A stretch of 64,000 bases of DNA from Luteimonas kalidii (GCF_029887935.1 NZ_JARXRO010000020.1:342591-406590); one strand, 5' to 3'; shown: positions 25,904 to 34,992, counted from the stretch's first letter. Numbers and translations are program-made. Notes: generated from the letters alone by a model not told the origin.

Positions 25904-26761
25904 ATGGCAGCGAAATTCCTGGGCCAGTTCCTGCTGGAACGCGGCGTGATCACCGCGCCGCAGCTGCTGGCCGCGATCGACGCGCAGCGCGCGTCCAACC
26001 CGCTGCTCGGCGAGCTGGCGGTGCGCAAAGGCTGGCTGGACGAGACGCAGGCGCGTCGCATCCACCAGCGCCAGCGCGTGGAGGATCGCCGCTTCGGCGA
26101 CATCGCGCTGGAGATGGGCGTGCTCGACCAGGACCGGCTCGATGCATTGCTCGAAGCGCAGAAGGCGGCGCGCAAGATGCTCGGCCAGGTGCTGGTGGAG
26201 CAGGGCGCGATCGATGCCCGGCGGCTGCAGGTCGAACTGGCGCTGCATCGTGCCGACCAGGAACAGGCGCGCCACGCACTGGAAAGCGTGGTCGCCAGCC
26301 ACCCGGTGGGCGACCTGGCCACCAGCGCGATCGACCTGTGCGCGCGGCTGTTCCCGCGCATGCTCGGCAGCCAGTGCCTGCCGGCCGAAGTGCTGTCGCC
26401 GGACGAACTCGACGCCTGGCCGTGCGTGGCCCACGTGCGCGTGGAAGGCGAGCGTCCGCTCGGCATCGGCCTGGCCTGCGACCTGCCCGCCGCGCGCGCG
26501 CTGGCCTGCGCCCTGCTGCGGATCGCACCGGAAGACTGCGACGACGCACTGGCGCTCGACGCGCTGGGCGAGATGGTCAACGTGCTGATGGGTTACCTCG
26601 TGCGCGACGTGCTCGTCGACGACGAGGCCCGCTATCGCGCGCTGCCGCCGGAGACGTCCGTCCCCGCCCGCATCCTCGCAGGCGATCGCGAACGCAGCCT
26701 GGCGGTCGGCATGGGCTCGCAACTCGGCGCCTTCGTCCTGCTCGTGGATCGCCCCGCGTAG
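25904..26761 (+). CDS. CheX-like phosphatase-type protein with four N-terminal GspE/MshE-N-like repeats
   Basis: In this 285-residue protein residues 5-115 contain four helical repeats of the form xLGxxLxxxGxLxxxxLxxxLxxQ (5-28, 34-57, 63-86, 92-115). They resemble the N-terminal repeats of type II secretion/MSHA ATPases that bind c-di-GMP. Residues about 130-280 resemble the CheC/CheX/FliY fold, with ALALDALGEMVNVLMGYL matching the E-x2-N phosphatase signature. It may dephosphorylate the CheY-like protein encoded just upstream. The TAG stop lies inside a REP-like element (26757-26790). Confidence 0.72.
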   Translation: MAAKFLGQFLLERGVITAPQLLAAIDAQRASNPLLGELAVRKGWLDETQARRIHQRQRVEDRRFGDIALEMGVLDQDRLDALLEAQKAARKMLGQVLVEQGAIDARRLQVELALHRADQEQARHALESVVASHPVGDLATSAIDLCARLFPRMLGSQCLPAEVLSPDELDAWPCVAHVRVEGERPLGIGLACDLPAARALACALLRIAPEDCDDALALDALGEMVNVLMGYLVRDVLVDDEARYRALPPETSVPARILAGDRERSLAVGMGSQLGAFVLLVDRPA

Positions 26762-26790
26762 CCCGGACAAGCCCAAAGGCCGCATCCGGG
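26757..26790. repeat. REP-like element, reverse-type unit
   Basis: CGTAGCCCGGA...CGCATCCGGG is one palindromic unit of a family found repeatedly in this window. It overlaps the stop codon of the CheX-like gene. Confidence 0.85.
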
Positions 26791-26873
26791 ACGCCGCGTC
26801 ACCGACCTGGCATCGCGTGCGGATGATGATGTGATTGCGGATCTCCGAATCCCGGATCCCGGACTCCCGGACT

Positions 26874-26956
26874 CCCCGGGTGCGCTGCGCTTACCCGGGC
26901 TACGCGTCGGCGTGGCATGGATGCGTAGCCCGGAAAGGCCGAAGGTCGCATCCGGG
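26874..26956. repeat. REP-like element pair
   Basis: A forward unit (26874-26904, CCCCGGGTGCG...CCCGGGCTACG) and a reverse unit (26924-26956) face each other. Short CCCGGA repeats lie just upstream (26850-26873). The 26762-27082 interval holds only these repeats and no gene. Confidence 0.85.
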
Positions 26957-27082
26957 ATTGCATGGGCCTCCGGCATCCGGCGTCGGGATTGCGCGCCTCC
27001 GTCCGACGTGCCCCGGGTGCGCGTCGCGCATACCCGGCGACAGGTACGCGATGTCCTGGCGGCGCGATCGGGCTGCGGCGTG

Positions 27083-28567
27083 TCAGAGTTCCGACCGGAT
27101 CGAACTCGTGGCGAAGCCCCACAGCAGTTTCGCCATGTTCGCCGGCGCGCGCGCCTGCCTGTGGGTGAAGGCCAGCAGCGTGTCCAGGCCCGCGCGATCG
27201 TAGAGGCGGCCGGCGATCAGGACGGCGTATTGATCCCGCGCGTGCGCGATGTCGTCCAGCGGGTTCGCATCCAGCACCACCAGATCCGCCGCGTATCCCA
27301 CCGCGACCCTGCCATGGCGTGCGTCCTGGCGGACGTAGCGCGCCGCATCCAGCGTGGCGGCGCGCAGCACTTCGGCCGGCGACAGCCCGGCGCGGACCAG
27401 CAATGCCAGTTCGTCGTGGTAGCGGAAGCCGCCGATGGCCGTGTCGGTGCCGACCAGGACCGGTACGCCGGCCCGGTAAGCGGCGCCGGTCAATGCCAGT
27501 CCGTGCTCGAACCAGGCCTGCAGCGCCGCCTCGCCACGTGCGCCCGGATAGCGAGCGACCGTCGCCGCGAGGTCGTCGTTCCAGGCCCAGCGCGAGAGCG
27601 GGTCGAGCCAGGCGAGCCGCGGATCGCCGGTGAACCGCGGATCGCGCGCGCGGGCATCCTCCTCGCGCGTGACATGCGTCGGCACGAACCACGCGCCGCC
27701 CGCACGCATCGCCGCGAACGCGCGCCGACAGCGCGGCGCATCGAACCCGGCCACCATGCGTTCGGCCAGGCGCACCGGATCTTCACCGTCGAGTGCGCCG
27801 CTGCGCCACGCGTCCGCGTCGTCGGAGCAGTGGCGGGGAAACAGATGCGCATGCTCGAAGCTGCGCTGGCCCGCGGCCAGCGCCTGGTCCAGCGAGACGG
27901 CCCTGGGCAGGTGCCCGACCACCGGCATGCCCAGGCGACGCGCCTCCGTGGCGAGGCGCTGGTAGGTCGCAGGCGCGAGGCGGTTGTAGACCTTCAGCGC
28001 ATCCAGTCCGCGCGCGTGGTAACGCGTGGCCAGGATCGCGGCGTCGCCCGGTTCCAGATCGGCGCGTTCGAAGTGGAAGCTCGCGACTTCGACGAATCGC
28101 GGCCCCGCCATGCGTCCCTCCGCCGCCGCCTTCGACCAGCGACGCTTGTCCTCCACGCACGCGATGAGCGCGTCGCGCACACCGGGGCAGTCCATCAGGT
28201 CACGGGTGCCGGTGATGCCGTTGGCCACCATCAGCGGCAGGTGCAGCTGGGGCGAGCGCTGGAACGCATGCGTGTGCATGTCCCAGAACCCCGGCACCAG
28301 GTATCGCCCGCCCGCTTCGAGCACCGGCACGCCGGGCGCGGCGAACAGGCCGGGACCGATGGCGGTGATGAGGCCGCGTTCGATCAGCACGTCGGTCGGC
28401 GGACCGGCCACGCCGTGTTCGACATCGATCACCCGCACCTGACGGATCAGCCGGGTATCGGCGGGGTGGGGGAGCGGCGCATCGGCGGGCGGCCACAGGA
28501 CGGCCAGTACCAGCAGGCACGCGATGCCCGCCGCGCCGAGGCAGACGATCCGCAACAGGTGACGCAT
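27083..28567 (-). CDS. Amidohydrolase family protein, membrane-anchored or exported
   Basis: The 494-residue protein starts with a hydrophobic segment (about 2-28, a signal anchor). It has the metal-dependent amidohydrolase pattern: VPGFWDMHTHAFQ (metal His pair), the Lys region DALKVYNRLAP, VVGHLPR and SFEHAHLF (later His ligands), VLVGTDTAIGG (Asp ligand), and a C-terminal segment GRVAVGYAADLVVLDANPLDDI, typical of imidazolonepropionase/prolidase-like members. It hydrolyses an unknown C-N bonded substrate, perhaps dipeptides. GGAG precedes the ATG at 28567; an in-frame start at 28588 is possible. REP-like elements flank the gene. Confidence 0.9.
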   Translation of the reverse strand: MRHLLRIVCLGAAGIACLLVLAVLWPPADAPLPHPADTRLIRQVRVIDVEHGVAGPPTDVLIERGLITAIGPGLFAAPGVPVLEAGGRYLVPGFWDMHTHAFQRSPQLHLPLMVANGITGTRDLMDCPGVRDALIACVEDKRRWSKAAAEGRMAGPRFVEVASFHFERADLEPGDAAILATRYHARGLDALKVYNRLAPATYQRLATEARRLGMPVVGHLPRAVSLDQALAAGQRSFEHAHLFPRHCSDDADAWRSGALDGEDPVRLAERMVAGFDAPRCRRAFAAMRAGGAWFVPTHVTREEDARARDPRFTGDPRLAWLDPLSRWAWNDDLAATVARYPGARGEAALQAWFEHGLALTGAAYRAGVPVLVGTDTAIGGFRYHDELALLVRAGLSPAEVLRAATLDAARYVRQDARHGRVAVGYAADLVVLDANPLDDIAHARDQYAVLIAGRLYDRAGLDTLLAFTHRQARAPANMAKLLWGFATSSIRSEL

Positions 28568-28816
28568 GCGCCGCTCCACCGGGGCCATGGCGGCAGCGTG
28601 CGTGGGCGGTGCGGGAGTGTCGCGGGCCGATGGTCAACCCCACCATCGGCACAGGGTCGCGGGGGCCGGAGGCACGCGGAAGTTCCGGGTGCGCTTTAGC
28701 TTGTCCAGGCGACGCGCGGGTCGCGTCGATGCGACGCCTGGAGATGGGCCGAGGCGGCATGCAGGAGCTGGGTCGGGGTCCGGCATCGGGAGCACGCGCG
28801 CGTCTCGATCCGCGTG

Positions 28817-28886
28817 CCCCGGGTGCGCTTCACCCGGACCACGGTGCGTCGCGTAGCCCGGATAAGGCCGCAGGCCGCATCCGGGG
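28817..28886. repeat. REP-like element pair
   Basis: A forward unit (28817-28843) and a reverse unit (28852-28886) are in inverted arrangement. They sit in the gene-free interval 28568-29208, in which I see nothing else but repeats. Confidence 0.85.
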
Positions 28887-28935
28887 AATGCGTCGGCGTC
28901 TCGCTCGGGAGAATGCGTGCGGATCGACGTGGGTG

Positions 28936-29006
28936 CCCCGGGTGCGCTTCGCTTACCCGGGCTACGGTGTCGCGTCGCCCGGATAAGGCCGCGGGCCGCA
29001 TCCGGG
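28936..29006. repeat. REP-like element pair
   Basis: A forward unit (28936-28966) and a reverse unit (28973-29006) lie 50 bases after the previous pair, so the two pairs form a small cluster. Confidence 0.85.
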
Positions 29007-29208
29007 AAGTGCGTCGGTGCCCGGCATCGGCGATGCCCGTGCATCGATCCCGGACGTGCGCCGGGTGTGCGTCGGGTGCGCCCCTGTTCCCCGGGCACGA
29101 CGCATCGCGCGTACACCTGGCGACGCGTGGCGTGCCGGGGCAGACGGCGTCGAACCGCGTGTCTGGATCCCCTACGGACGCGTACAAGCGCGAGTCCGGA
29201 TCGCCGAC

Positions 29209-29239
29209 AAAAAAAGAAGGCGGGCCGAAGCCCGCCTTC
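29209..29239 (-). terminator. Intrinsic terminator of the BON lipoprotein gene
   Basis: On the minus strand a perfect 10-bp stem (GAAGGCGGGC with its complement, four-base loop) is followed by seven T residues. It is 75 bases downstream of the BON gene stop. Confidence 0.92.
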
Positions 29240-29313
29240 CGATACTGCATCGACACTGGCCGGATGTTGCACCGTGACGCGCGCGACCGGCGTGTCGAAC
29301 ACGCGCGACCGGC

Positions 29314-29805
29314 TTACTCGGCGGCGGCGCCGACGGTCAGGCCGCTGGCGTCGACGTTGGTCACGCCTTCGATCTCGCGCGCGATCCGGGTCGCGGTGTC
29401 GGCCTGCGCCTGGCTCTCGACTTCACCGCGCAGCGTCACCACGCCATTGAGCGTGTCGACGTTGATGTCGAGGCCGGACACGTCCGCCTCGGCCAGCAGC
29501 GAGGACTTCACCTTGGTGGTGATCCAGGTATCGTCGACCGGCTGGTCGGAATTCTGGCCGTCGCCCAGGCCGGGATTGGTATCCATGCCGGCATCGGCCG
29601 TGGCATCCATGGCCGGGTCGGTCGGGGTCTGCGCATCGGCGGTGGTGGGGCCGACGGGCGGGGTGGCGGTCTGGTCGGCCGGCGTCATCTCGGCGGTCTC
29701 GTCGACTTCGGCCGTGGTGTCGGCTTCGTTCGCGCAACCCACGGCGAAGGCGAGCGCCGACGACAGGGCAATGGCAAGGGGGATTCGGGTGGCGGACATC
29801 TTCAT
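29314..29805 (-). CDS. BON-domain lipoprotein
   Basis: The 163-residue product has a lipoprotein signal (SSALAFAVGCANEA, lipobox AVGC). An acidic, Thr/Pro/Asp-rich low-complexity linker follows (about 27-92), then one BON domain (about 93-160; ITTKVKSSLLAEADVSGLDINVD and GVVTLRGEVESQAQ). BON domains occur in OsmY-like periplasmic proteins that protect the envelope in osmotic stress and may contact phospholipid. GGAG precedes the start and a strong terminator follows, so it is a single-gene unit. Confidence 0.93.
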   Translation of the reverse strand: MKMSATRIPLAIALSSALAFAVGCANEADTTAEVDETAEMTPADQTATPPVGPTTADAQTPTDPAMDATADAGMDTNPGLGDGQNSDQPVDDTWITTKVKSSLLAEADVSGLDINVDTLNGVVTLRGEVESQAQADTATRIAREIEGVTNVDASGLTVGAAAE

Positions 29806-30233
29806 CGGGAATGCTCCGGGTGCTGGGAGGGTCCGCAGTGTCGCCGTGGGGGTGTCCACGACGCGTGACTGGATGCGGGGCCAGGTTAACGGTCCGTAAT
29901 TCCCGTTCACCTTCCGGACGGTCGTGTGGACGATGGGCGCTTGTCCAGGCGCCGATCGGCGAGCAGGCTGCATGCCATTCAGGATGCCGTGCGGTATCAG
30001 GTGCCGCACGCCGATTCACCCGGTACCGAGCATGCGCAAGGGGGCGCGAGCCGCCCCCCACGACCGGCCTCTGCGAATCCGCTCGTCAATGTGCCGCTGC
30101 ATTCTCGTGGCGTCCGGCCTCCTGCATGTCCCGCACAAGGACGGTCGAAGCGTCACTTGCCAATTGCAAGCCGGGGTATCGGTGCCGGCCAGGATCGGGC
30201 AGGGTGTGTCCGCCGGGGCGGCACGCGCTCGCG
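29806..30233. other. Gene-free interval
   Basis: These 428 bases upstream of the BON gene contain its promoter. I see no further gene, repeat or RNA that I can support. Confidence 0.35.
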
Positions 30234-30377
30234 TCAACTGCCGCCCTGGCGCTTCTCGGCCTTGTCGCCCTTGTCAGGATTGGACAGCTTGCCCGGCTGC
30301 GCGTCTTCGCGCTTCGGTGGCGGTGCCTTCTCCTGCTGCGACTTCTTCATGCTGTCGGGTGTCTGGGGCGTGCCCAT
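30234..30377 (-). CDS. Small hydrophilic protein
   Basis: The 47-residue product is very polar (Lys, Gln, Pro, Asp, Gly; segments MKKSQQEKAPPPKRED and NPDKGDKAEK) and probably disordered. GGAAAG precedes the ATG, and stop and bias fit a real short gene. Such proteins are often stress-induced, but no family is recognised. Confidence 0.55.
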   Translation of the reverse strand: MGTPQTPDSMKKSQQEKAPPPKREDAQPGKLSNPDKGDKAEKRQGGS

Positions 30378-30637
30378 GGCGTTCTTTCCGATGCGGCGGA
30401 TCGCCGGGAGCGCACAGCCTGCGCCGGACGGGGTCATGCGCGTGTGCATACGGCGGCGCGACGCCTGTGCCGCATGCGCCGCAGGGCGCCGTGTGTTGGT
30501 CGGGATCCGTCCGGAGGCGCTTCGCCGATCGGGTGACGGTGGGGACGGCGTCTGTCGCGCGGCCGTGGGCCGCGCGGGGGTGCGTGTCGGCGTTCGGGGT
30601 GTACGCGAATTGGCGGCGCGTTGCGATCGGTCATGGT

Positions 30638-30667
30638 CCCGGATGCGCTTCGCTTATCCGGGCTACG
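30638..30667. repeat. Single REP-like element, forward type
   Basis: A complete 30-base forward unit beginning CCCGGATGCGCTTCG and ending CCGGGCTACG. No inverted partner lies nearby. The rest of 30378-30717 shows no gene. Confidence 0.85.
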
Positions 30668-30717
30668 CGGATGCGCGGTCTGCGCGACGTGAACCGGCAT
30701 GTGCCGAGCGCGCGACG

Positions 30718-31851
30718 CTACGGCGCCCCGTCGCCGCTGCGTTCGGCCAGCGGCCTGGCGTGCTGCACCAGGGTCATGAGCAGCTTGCCCGGCTCTTCGG
30801 CGATGATCTCGTGGGCCGAGTGCTCGAACCATTCGAAGTGCTTGGCCGGCGCCTGCACCGTCTCGAACCATTCGCGCGCCACGTAGGAGTTCACGCTGCG
30901 GTCGTGGCGCCCTGCCAGCACGATCAGCGGGCATTCCAGGCGCCGCACGTCGCTCATGTCGACGCCCACGATATCGCTGAACAGGAAGTCCTGCGAATAG
31001 ACGTTGCCCTCGTAGGCGCGCCGGGCCTGCTCGTCGGAATACTCCGGCGACAGGCGCACGGCGATACCGTCGATCTGACCGGTGCGGTAGGCCATCACGC
31101 CGCCGAAGTGGTCGGACCACTTCCGCTCGAGCGCGATGTCGGCCAGCGGGATCCGGCCGCCGGACTGCGCATACGGCGCGATCGATTCCAGGTCGGCGAC
31201 GGCCTGCCGATTGCCGGCCTTGCGCGCTGCCTCCAGCGCGAATGCGTAGCCGCGCCGCTCGCTTTCCGGGATGTCGATGGCCTGGCCCATGCCGATGTAG
31301 GCGTGCAGCCACTCCGGGCGGCGCAGTGCGAACTTCAGGCCGACATAACTGCCCCACGACGTGCCCAGCACGAACAGCTTGTCCTGGTCGAACTCGTCGC
31401 GCAGCCACGCCACCACCTCCTCGGTATCGTCGACGAAGCGCTCCGGCGTCATCGTCGGCGCCACCTGCTCCGGATCGCTGGCCAGATGGGTCTTGCCCGA
31501 TCCGCGCTGGTCCCAGTGGACCACGGTGAAGTATTCCTCCAGCCCGCGGGTGCCCCACCAGGCCATGGTGGAGGTGGGAAACCCGGGCCCGCCGTGCAGG
31601 ATCAGCAGCACCGGGTTGGCACGGTCCGCGCCGCGGATGCTCATGAACTGCGGGATGCCGCCGATCGGCACCATCTCGTAGCGCTCGACCCCACGCGGGG
31701 TCACGATCCTGCGCAGTTCGCGGATGACCTCGACCGCTTCCGCCCGGTTCTTCGGCGGTGCCGGCTCGGCGCTCCATGCAAGCAACGGAGCAGACAGAAT
31801 CAGGACCGCAAGGAAGAAGGCCGTACAGCGCGACACGTGCGCCGCACGCAT
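30718..31851 (-). CDS. Exported proline iminopeptidase-like alpha/beta hydrolase
   Basis: The 377-residue product has a signal peptide (about 1-28, ending AWSA). Its hydrolase core has HGGPGFPTST (oxyanion hole typical of prolyl iminopeptidases), HWDQRGSGKT, and GTSWGSYVG, containing the nucleophile Ser in GxSxG. The acid/base pair is likely in VLAGRHDRSV and FEHSAHEI. It would cleave N-terminal residues, perhaps proline, from peptides in the periplasm. The start is chosen at MRAAHVSR because the signal peptide begins there; the spacing to GGGGAGG is unusually short. Confidence 0.9.
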   Translation of the reverse strand: MRAAHVSRCTAFFLAVLILSAPLLAWSAEPAPPKNRAEAVEVIRELRRIVTPRGVERYEMVPIGGIPQFMSIRGADRANPVLLILHGGPGFPTSTMAWWGTRGLEEYFTVVHWDQRGSGKTHLASDPEQVAPTMTPERFVDDTEEVVAWLRDEFDQDKLFVLGTSWGSYVGLKFALRRPEWLHAYIGMGQAIDIPESERRGYAFALEAARKAGNRQAVADLESIAPYAQSGGRIPLADIALERKWSDHFGGVMAYRTGQIDGIAVRLSPEYSDEQARRAYEGNVYSQDFLFSDIVGVDMSDVRRLECPLIVLAGRHDRSVNSYVAREWFETVQAPAKHFEWFEHSAHEIIAEEPGKLLMTLVQHARPLAERSGDGAP

Positions 31852-32236
31852 CCTCCCCGCTGGCCGGGTAGCTTTTTCGACGCGGCGCGCGGACGGGGGG
31901 CGCGGCTGCGTATGGCGCGGACAAACTGCGGCGTGCTGAAAGCGTGCGGTGTCCATCTCGTTCCTGCGCTGGATGCGTGATGACTGGACGGGGGCGCCAG
32001 TGCACTTGTGACCGTTGAACGTAAGACCGCGCGGAGCTCCCGCGATCCACGTCGATCCGGTCCAGACCGGCGACCTGAAGTGCCCCGGGCCGGCGGCGCG
32101 CCACCGTACCATCCGGTCGCCGGAGACGCAGTCGACAGTGCACGGTGACCCAGGGTGGCTGGCGACGGCAAGCAGGATCCTCCGGTCGACGCGAGCGGAA
32201 TGGTCAATGTCGGGCGGTGCCGTTCGCAACGTGCCG
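31852..32236. other. Gene-free interval
   Basis: These 385 bases between two minus-strand genes show no supported gene, repeat or terminator. They should contain the promoter of the iminopeptidase-like gene. Confidence 0.35.
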
Positions 32237-32767
32237 CTACCAGGGCAGGCCGTCCAGATCGATCACGCCCGGCGCCACCGGCCCGCGGTCGGGATGCAGC
32301 AGCATGCACCGCGCCGTCCAGCGCTGCGGGGGCAGCCCGGGCTGCGCGTAGCGGACCTCCGACGACACCGCCTGCCAGCCGAGCGTCCCGTAGAACGGCA
32401 CCAGGGCGTCGGCGCACAGCAGCAGCCCCTGGCGCGCGCCCCAGGCGTCGAACCACATCGGCATGGTCTCCCGCAGCAGCCGCGACGCGATGCCGCACCC
32501 ACGCTCGCCGGGCAGCACGACCAGGTTGTTGAGCCCGATGACGCGTACCGCGCGATCGTCGAACTGCACCGTGCGTTCGATCGCGTTGTAGAAGCCGGCC
32601 AGCCGGCCCTCGTGCAGCCCGAGCACGGACCAGTCCGGCGTGGCCCACACCGTCCGGCGCACGATCTCGAACCGGTCGAATGCATGCGACGCCGCCGCGG
32701 CCAGCTCGTCGCGCCGCGTATCCGGCAGATCGCCGAACCGGACCACCTGGATCTCGAGCGGGGTCAT
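32237..32767 (-). CDS. GNAT family N-acetyltransferase
   Basis: The 176-residue protein has the GNAT core. LNNLVVLPGERGCGIASRLLRETM (about 82-105) contains the acetyl-CoA pyrophosphate-binding motif in a degenerate form (ERGCGIASRLL instead of RGxGxG/A). The C-terminal part PFYGTLGWQAVSSEVRY is typical of the fold. It transfers an acetyl group from acetyl-CoA to an unknown amine. It is a single gene. Confidence 0.82.
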   Translation of the reverse strand: MTPLEIQVVRFGDLPDTRRDELAAAASHAFDRFEIVRRTVWATPDWSVLGLHEGRLAGFYNAIERTVQFDDRAVRVIGLNNLVVLPGERGCGIASRLLRETMPMWFDAWGARQGLLLCADALVPFYGTLGWQAVSSEVRYAQPGLPPQRWTARCMLLHPDRGPVAPGVIDLDGLPW

Positions 32768-32936
32768 GGCCGTTGCATCATGCGCGGCATGCGTGGCGTG
32801 CGTGTGTGTGGCGCGGACGACATGGCGTCCGCACGGATCCGTTCGCGCCAGCCAGGGGGATGTACGGCGCCGGCGGAGACGAGCGTCGAGGCGCAACGGC
32901 GTCGCGCGCCCTCAGGGGCGGTCTTCCGCGTGGTCG

Positions 32937-33317
32937 CTACTGCTCCGCCGGCGGCTCCCACAGTTCCACCTTGTTGCCGTCCGGATCGATCACCCAGCCG
33001 AACTTGCCCTGTTCGGACACGTCGGTCCTGTCCAGCACGTGGCAGCCTTCGTCGCGCAGCGCGGCCAGCAGCGCGTCCAGGTCCGCGACCCGGAAATTGA
33101 TCATGAAGCTGGCTGTGCCGGGCGCCATGTACTCCGTGTCCTGCGCGAACGCGCTCCACAGCGTCATGCCTTTCGGGCTGCCGTCGCCGCCCCACGTGAA
33201 CATCGTGCCGCCCCATTCGGTCACGTCCAGGCCGAGGTGGTCGCGGTACCACGCGCCCAGGGCGCTGGGGTCGGGCGACTTGAAGAAGATCCCGCCGATG
33301 CCGGTGACGCGCTGCAT
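32937..33317 (-). CDS. VOC family protein (glyoxalase/bleomycin resistance-like)
   Basis: The 126-residue protein has two beta-alpha-beta-beta-beta modules. The first is GIGGIFFKSPDPSALGAWYRDHLG; the second contains MINFRVADLDALLAAL and ends FGWVIDPDGNKVELWEPP, where the Glu is the usual metal ligand. VOC members include glyoxalases, extradiol dioxygenases and thiol transferases; the reaction here is unknown. GGAGG precedes the ATG. Confidence 0.92.
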   Translation of the reverse strand: MQRVTGIGGIFFKSPDPSALGAWYRDHLGLDVTEWGGTMFTWGGDGSPKGMTLWSAFAQDTEYMAPGTASFMINFRVADLDALLAALRDEGCHVLDRTDVSEQGKFGWVIDPDGNKVELWEPPAEQ

Positions 33318-33479
33318 GCCTGCCTCCAGGAAGGGTCCGCCACCCGTGGCCGGATGGCGCGGGCGCATGCGAGCGGTCCGGGGAGCCCGCTCCGCCGCGG
33401 GACTGTGCCACGAAACACGACGACCTTGGGCACCGCCGCCGATCGCGGCCGCATGCGGCGCCTGTCGGTGCCAGAGCCG

Positions 33480-33672
33480 AAGGATGCTTCGGGATACCAG
33501 GGCGTCCGGTATGCGCGATACCTTCCGGGATGCGCGACTCTTCGCCATGCACGATCTTCCGCCATGCATGCGACTTGCCGGAACGCGCTTGGAGCGTGCA
33601 CGCGTCCTCGCGAATCCGCGAATCCGCGATTCTCGATCCTCGCGATTTCCGCGAATCCGCGATCTCCAAGAT
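33480..33672. repeat. Low-complexity stretch with degenerate short repeats
   Basis: This gene-free part of 33318-33890 contains repeated short words: GCGCGA/ATGCGCGA variants near 33510-33545, and GAATCCGCGA with AATCCGCGATT variants near 33613-33665. It leads directly into a REP-like pair. It looks like decayed repeat material. Confidence 0.5.
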
Positions 33673-33673
33673 C

Positions 33674-33757
33674 CCCGGATGCGCTTCGCTTATCCGGGCT
33701 ACGGTTGCGGGCCACGTCGACGCGTAGCCCGGATAAGGCCGCAGGCCGCATCCGGGG
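33674..33757. repeat. REP-like element pair
   Basis: A forward unit (33674-33703) and a reverse unit (33723-33757) face each other. Both are close to consensus. Confidence 0.88.
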
Positions 33758-33838
33758 ATCCGCGACACGCTTGGATGCATGCAACCCGTGCCGGGCTGCG
33801 CTCAAGCACCTTGTCGGCGCGCACTTCGATCCGGCATT

Positions 33839-33868
33839 CCCGGATGCGCTTCGCTTATCCGGGCTACG
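33839..33868. repeat. Single REP-like element, forward type
   Basis: A complete forward unit ends 22 bases before the stop of the small membrane protein gene (minus strand). It is followed by a partial reverse fragment, GTCCGGATAAGCG. Confidence 0.85.
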
Positions 33869-33890
33869 TGGTCCGGATAAGCGTCGAGGG

Positions 33891-34106
33891 CTACGCCGAC
33901 TGCCCTGTCGGGCGCCCGGCGCGGTACGGCACCACGAACAGGTACAGGCCGCTCAGCAGCTGCAGCGCCAGCGGCGGCAGCGGTGCGTAGGTGATCCAGG
34001 GCGGCGGCGGGCCGAACACCATCGCGACGAAGTTGGCCACCACCGTCAGCACGAACAGCATCGAGACCCACCGGTGCAGCTGTCGGATGCCACGGCTCGC
34101 GCTCAT
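33891..34106 (-). CDS. Small membrane protein
   Basis: The 71-residue product has two predicted transmembrane helices (about 13-32 and 43-61). Its start overlaps the stop of the VOC gene (ATGA), so it is the third gene of an AraC-VOC-membrane protein operon. The family is not recognised. Confidence 0.75.
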   Translation of the reverse strand: MSASRGIRQLHRWVSMLFVLTVVANFVAMVFGPPPPWITYAPLPPLALQLLSGLYLFVVPYRAGRPTGQSA

Positions 34107-34513
34107 GGCGCGCCCTGCTGCTGGATCATCTTCCAGCCGTTGCCCGACGGGTCGCGGAAGCCCGCGTCCACCGTGCCGTAGCGGTCCATCGGTTCCTGGG
34201 TGAACTCCACCCCGGCCGCGCGCATGCGCGCATGCGCCGCCCGGCAATCGGCCACCGTCAACACCAGCGGCGGCATCGCGCCCTTGGCCACCAGCGCCTG
34301 CGCCGCCTGCGCCGTGGCCGCGTCGAGTACCGGCGGCCCGGGCAGGAACAGCCCGAGCTGGAACGACGGCTGTCCGGGATGCTGCACCGTCAGCCAGCGA
34401 TAACCGCCGTTGCTCACGTCCGTATGCACCCGGAAGCCGAGCTTGTCCACGTAGAACGACAGCGCCTCGTCCTGGTCCCGCACGTACAGCCCCACCACGC
34501 CCACACCTTCCAT
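34103..34513 (-). CDS. VOC family protein
   Basis: The 136-residue protein has the two-module VOC fold: VGLYVRDQDEALSFYVDKLGFRVHTD at the start and VEFTQEPMDRYGTVDAGFRDPSGNGWKMIQ at the end. The final position holds Lys-Met rather than the common metal-ligand Glu, so metal use is uncertain. It overlaps the AraC gene stop by one base (TGATG) and the membrane gene start (ATGA). The tight coupling suggests that the AraC protein controls its own operon. Confidence 0.9.
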   Translation of the reverse strand: MEGVGVVGLYVRDQDEALSFYVDKLGFRVHTDVSNGGYRWLTVQHPGQPSFQLGLFLPGPPVLDAATAQAAQALVAKGAMPPLVLTVADCRAAHARMRAAGVEFTQEPMDRYGTVDAGFRDPSGNGWKMIQQQGAP

Positions 34514-34992
34514 CACATGACATCCGCGGATTCGACGGTGGACGTTGTACCGGCCGCGCGCCGCCGCCGCTTCTCCGAAACTGCGGAATCGAGGTCCGGC
34601 CGGTGCGCGGCGCCCAGCACGCAGGCGGGCACGAGGGCGGGCGCCTGCACCGCGGCGCGTGCGTCGAGCCGCAGCTGTCCCGGGTGCGTGCCGGTGATCT
34701 CGCGGAACACCCGGCCGAACGTGCCCAGGCTGCTCCATCCGGTCCGGAAGGCGATGTCGGACACCGGCAGGTCGGTCTCGCGCAGCAGCGTGGCCGCGCG
34801 TTCGATGCGGCGCGTGAGCAGGTACCGGTGCGGCGGCAGGCCGAACGCCTGCCTGAAGGCACGTGCGAAGTGGGCGGGCGACACCGCGCTCACTTCGGCC
34901 AGGCGCCGGACAGGCCAGTCCTCGTGCGAGGCGGCGTCGATGCGGTCCCTGGCGCGCAGCAGGCGTCGCAGCAGTTTCGGGTCCTGGGGCAT
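34513..34992 (-). CDS. AraC family transcriptional regulator, N-terminal DNA-binding domain
   Basis: The 159-residue protein carries the two helix-turn-helix motifs of AraC/XylS at its N-terminus (about 8-105; SHEDWPVRRLAEVSAVSPAHFARAFRQ and LPVSDIAFRTGWSSLGTFGRVFRE). A short tail follows instead of an N-terminal sensing domain. It is the first gene of a three-gene operon. Small AraC proteins of this type followed by a VOC gene are common. The signal is unknown. Confidence 0.92.
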   Translation of the reverse strand: MPQDPKLLRRLLRARDRIDAASHEDWPVRRLAEVSAVSPAHFARAFRQAFGLPPHRYLLTRRIERAATLLRETDLPVSDIAFRTGWSSLGTFGRVFREITGTHPGQLRLDARAAVQAPALVPACVLGAAHRPDLDSAVSEKRRRRAAGTTSTVESADVM

